In this document: positions 61,766 through 64,000 of the stretch, in pieces
How the letters are laid out: each line of letters begins with the position of its first letter
Position numbering within the stretch: position 1 is the first letter of the stretch
Assembly: GCA_013398955.1 (NCBI GenBank)
Contig: VWPU01014912.1
Coordinates: forward strand, 496,001-560,000
Direction of reading: 5' to 3'
DNA: 64,000 nt
From: Callaeas wilsoni
Lineage: Eukaryota > Chordata > Aves > Passeriformes > Callaeidae
Translations under genes and position numbers: made by a program
The notes under the pieces: generated by a model
What the model was told of the DNA's origin: nothing
The model's database searches: none
What the model saw: the letters and a program-made list of their open reading frames with translations, nothing else

Positions 61766-63051
61766 TCAGTTCCATATATTATTCACATAACCTTTTCTTC
61801 TTCAGTTGCAATTGCATTGATAATTATCGAATAGGAATGTCCTAACTGAGAACAGTGCACAATATGCCAGGAGTGGAATACCTGTTGCAAATATGCTAAT
61901 ATTTTCAAGTGATGGTGGTGTTAGTACTTTCTTTCATGTGGCTATAAAATCACGTTCGGTATTTTTCATGGTCATATTACACATTGTACTGAAGGGTGTC
62001 CTGTGATTGACCGGCAGAAACACAAGTCTCCTTATCACTTCCAGATAAAATCATCCAGTCTAACGTTGACTTTATGTTCCAAGTTTCTAGAGGCCTGAAT
62101 CTCAGTTTTTACTATCAAATGTCCTCTCTTTTTTTTCCGCATCCTCAGAATGATACCATTTACCCTGTATGATATTCTGCCTGCTGACTGGTTTGCAATC
62201 AATTTATTCATGAAATGAAAACACACCCATAACTACCTACTCCATGAATATCTCTCTTCTCAGTTATACCTCCTTTTCCAACACATCTTTTATAACTCTC
62301 CCATTAACCTGTTCCTTATCCACCTTAGTACTTACACTAAACTCCTCTTCAGTGCTTTAAGTAATGGTATCAATCGACTCCTTCACAAAAATATTGATAA
62401 ATTAAATCCTCCCATGAATCACAAAGGCTTTTAAACTCAGTCCAAATTGATTAAATATTTGTATATTTTTCATTTATTTTTAACAAGGAAAAGTCTTCTG
62501 ATTTATATTCTGAATAGTTTATCTGATGTACCCCAACCAAAGTAATCTCAGATCCAAATTGAAACACAACTTGTTTCATTATCTCTACTTGTCTGTGGTC
62601 ATGGTAATTGCCAGTTTTTGAATTCTTTTTATAGATCCTCTATTTTCTTGGATGTTGAATACATTGCCTCCAAAACAAGACACTAGAATTTAAACGTGTA
62701 GTGGCTTTCAGGTTTTTCCACACTAAATCACATATTCATATCCTAGGTCATAAAATTCATACTCTTAGCTTCCAGTGTTGAGGGACTGCCATTACATAGA
62801 GAATCTGTAGATGGTAGAGAGCAGTACTTGAGGTGATTTGATTTCATTTCCAGGATAAGGGGATTGGGTTGTCTATGCCGATTTTTGAAAGTGAAATCCT
62901 ACTTAGCAAGATTGATATTTTTTCATAACACGATGATTAGCTCAGTGGATGAGAACACTAGTTGGTGTGTTCTCTGCACAATTCCACATACACAAAATTC
63001 CATTTAAAAACTAAAAAACACTATTTTTATTGTGACAATCGTTGAACACAA
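61766..63051. other. Unique or unrecognised sequence
   Basis: No gene seen. The segment around 62270-62480 looks faintly like a reversed, very old CR1, but too weakly to call. A match to the tRNA A-box (tagctcagtgg, 62938-62948) lacks a B-box partner. Confidence 0.5.
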
Positions 63052-63180
63052 GTTGCATAGAGAAGTTGTGGAGTGTCCAGAATTGGGTATATTCCAACCT
63101 GGACTGGACAGCCCCTGAACAACCTGCTCTAAACAGAGGGGTTGGATTATACTATCTCCAGAAGTTCCTCACACTAACAT
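63052..63180 (+). mobile_element. CR1 LINE 3' fragment, internally deleted
   Basis: 'catagagaagttgtggagtg', 'tccaacctggactggacagc', 'ctgaacaacctgctctaaac', 'gaggggttggattatactat' and 'ctccagaagttcctcac' follow CR1 in sense orientation. The run between 'gctcta' and 'ggggttgga' is shortened, and the usual 8-mer tail is missing. Confidence 0.82.
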
Positions 63181-64000
63181 CAAAACCAACAACATCCCTT
63201 CTTTGATTCATTATTTTGTGGTTTGAATAATTCACATTTGAATTGTTGAGCAAGGAAGTTTCCTGTCAAAGTGTTATTCACCAGAGGAACTGAGAAGTTT
63301 TCCCTTTCACTTTGCCCTGTAAGTGGCTCTAACTTCTTAGCTATAAGACTTTTACAGAGTGTTGTCATTTTGAGCTACTCTTCGTGGAGTTTTGAAATTT
63401 ATATGAGATTTGTATGTAAAATATGACTTCTTTTCCCTCTGCAGTCCTCTCTCTCAGAGAAATGCAGATGGATCAATTCAGTATGCTATACATGTTTTCT
63501 TCTACAGAAAGAGGAAAGCAGCCTTTCTTCCCTACTTTTGGTAGAATCTAAGTCAGTTTGAACAACAGCAAAAGGTAGTAAAATAGAGATTTCTTGTTAA
63601 CAGCCTTTGTTTAAATAGATAAGATTTTGCGTGCAGCTTTTGCAGACACAGTAGCTAAGGTTTGACCCTTACCCCTTCCTAAGGCAGCATCCAAAGATGT
63701 ATAGCTTCATATCAAAAGGTGGTTGTTCAAGGAAATGCCCCCACTGAATAGCCTTTCCATATTTTTTTTCATTGTTACTATTATTTAAGAAATATTTTCT
63801 TGAGTTGTTGACATTTTAAAATTTTTTTCCCTATTGCATCCATAATCTAGAATAAACAAAATATACAACAAATGGTCACATAATTCTGATTTAAGGACAA
63901 GTTTTTGGTAGAATTTATTTCATGTCCAGGCATGGTTTGGTTGGTTTAGAGACCTGCATTTCCAACTACATTTTGAGGAAGAAAAGTGGACACAGAGAGG
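63181..64000. other. Unique non-coding sequence
   Basis: No gene or repeat recognised to the end of the window. Confidence 0.6.

Noticed and set aside
62270..62480. Faint resemblance to reversed ancient CR1
   Set aside because: Only isolated words match (for example 'aacctgttccttatccacct'). Order and spacing could not be confirmed by eye.

Overview
The window reads as a stretch of bird nuclear DNA, intergenic or deep-intronic. The strongest evidence is at least eighteen CR1 (chicken-repeat-1) LINE fragments. Most end in the avian CR1 3' tail, a short run of ATTCTATG-type 8-mers, written in reverse as aatcatagaatcatagaat. There are also two LTR-type repeats of a kind recognised from bird genomes. 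Base composition is AT-rich, and simple repeats and long homopolymers occur throughout. I recognise no complete protein-coding gene, no rRNA or tRNA gene, and nothing prokaryotic (no operon, insertion sequence or CRISPR array). Most open frames are 60-150 codons long, as expected by chance at this base composition, and several lie inside repeats.

Layout. 0-2.6 kb: unique sequence with one perfect hairpin. 2.6-3.6 kb: a degenerate LTR-type repeat, followed by a (CCAT)n satellite. 3.8-10.2 kb: mostly unique, with one CR1 copy carrying an internal insertion. 10.2-12.5 kb: two very old, convergent CR1/L3-type LINE relics, one still showing reverse-transcriptase coding. 14.5-24 kb: several short, younger CR1 tails, mostly on the minus strand, and one CpG-retaining unique patch. 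24.2-25.6 kb: a weak two-exon transcript candidate whose reading frame stays open across the splice and ends in a stop codon just before AATAAA. 26.7-36.4 kb: nearly repeat-poor. 36.4-37.65 kb: a mosaic in which a partial ERV LTR (TATA box and poly(A) signal still present) directly abuts a CR1 copy with an internal deletion. 37.7-55.1 kb: mostly unique, with a telomere-like hexamer run, a cruciform-capable AT/GT block and one CR1. 55.15-56.4 kb: a third ancient CR1 relic. 57.5-63.2 kb: three more CR1 copies, including the longest younger one (about 1.25 kb, with the C-terminal part of ORF2), plus pentamer and poly(T)/GGTTT tracts.

The genes do not form a system here. What the window records is the layering of retrotransposons of different ages: old amniote CR1/L3 relics, then avian CR1 tails and LTRs, then simple repeats. 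I found no convincing undescribed biological system. The most testable leads are the candidate transcript at 24.2-25.6 kb and the LTR/CR1 mosaic at 36.4-37.65 kb.
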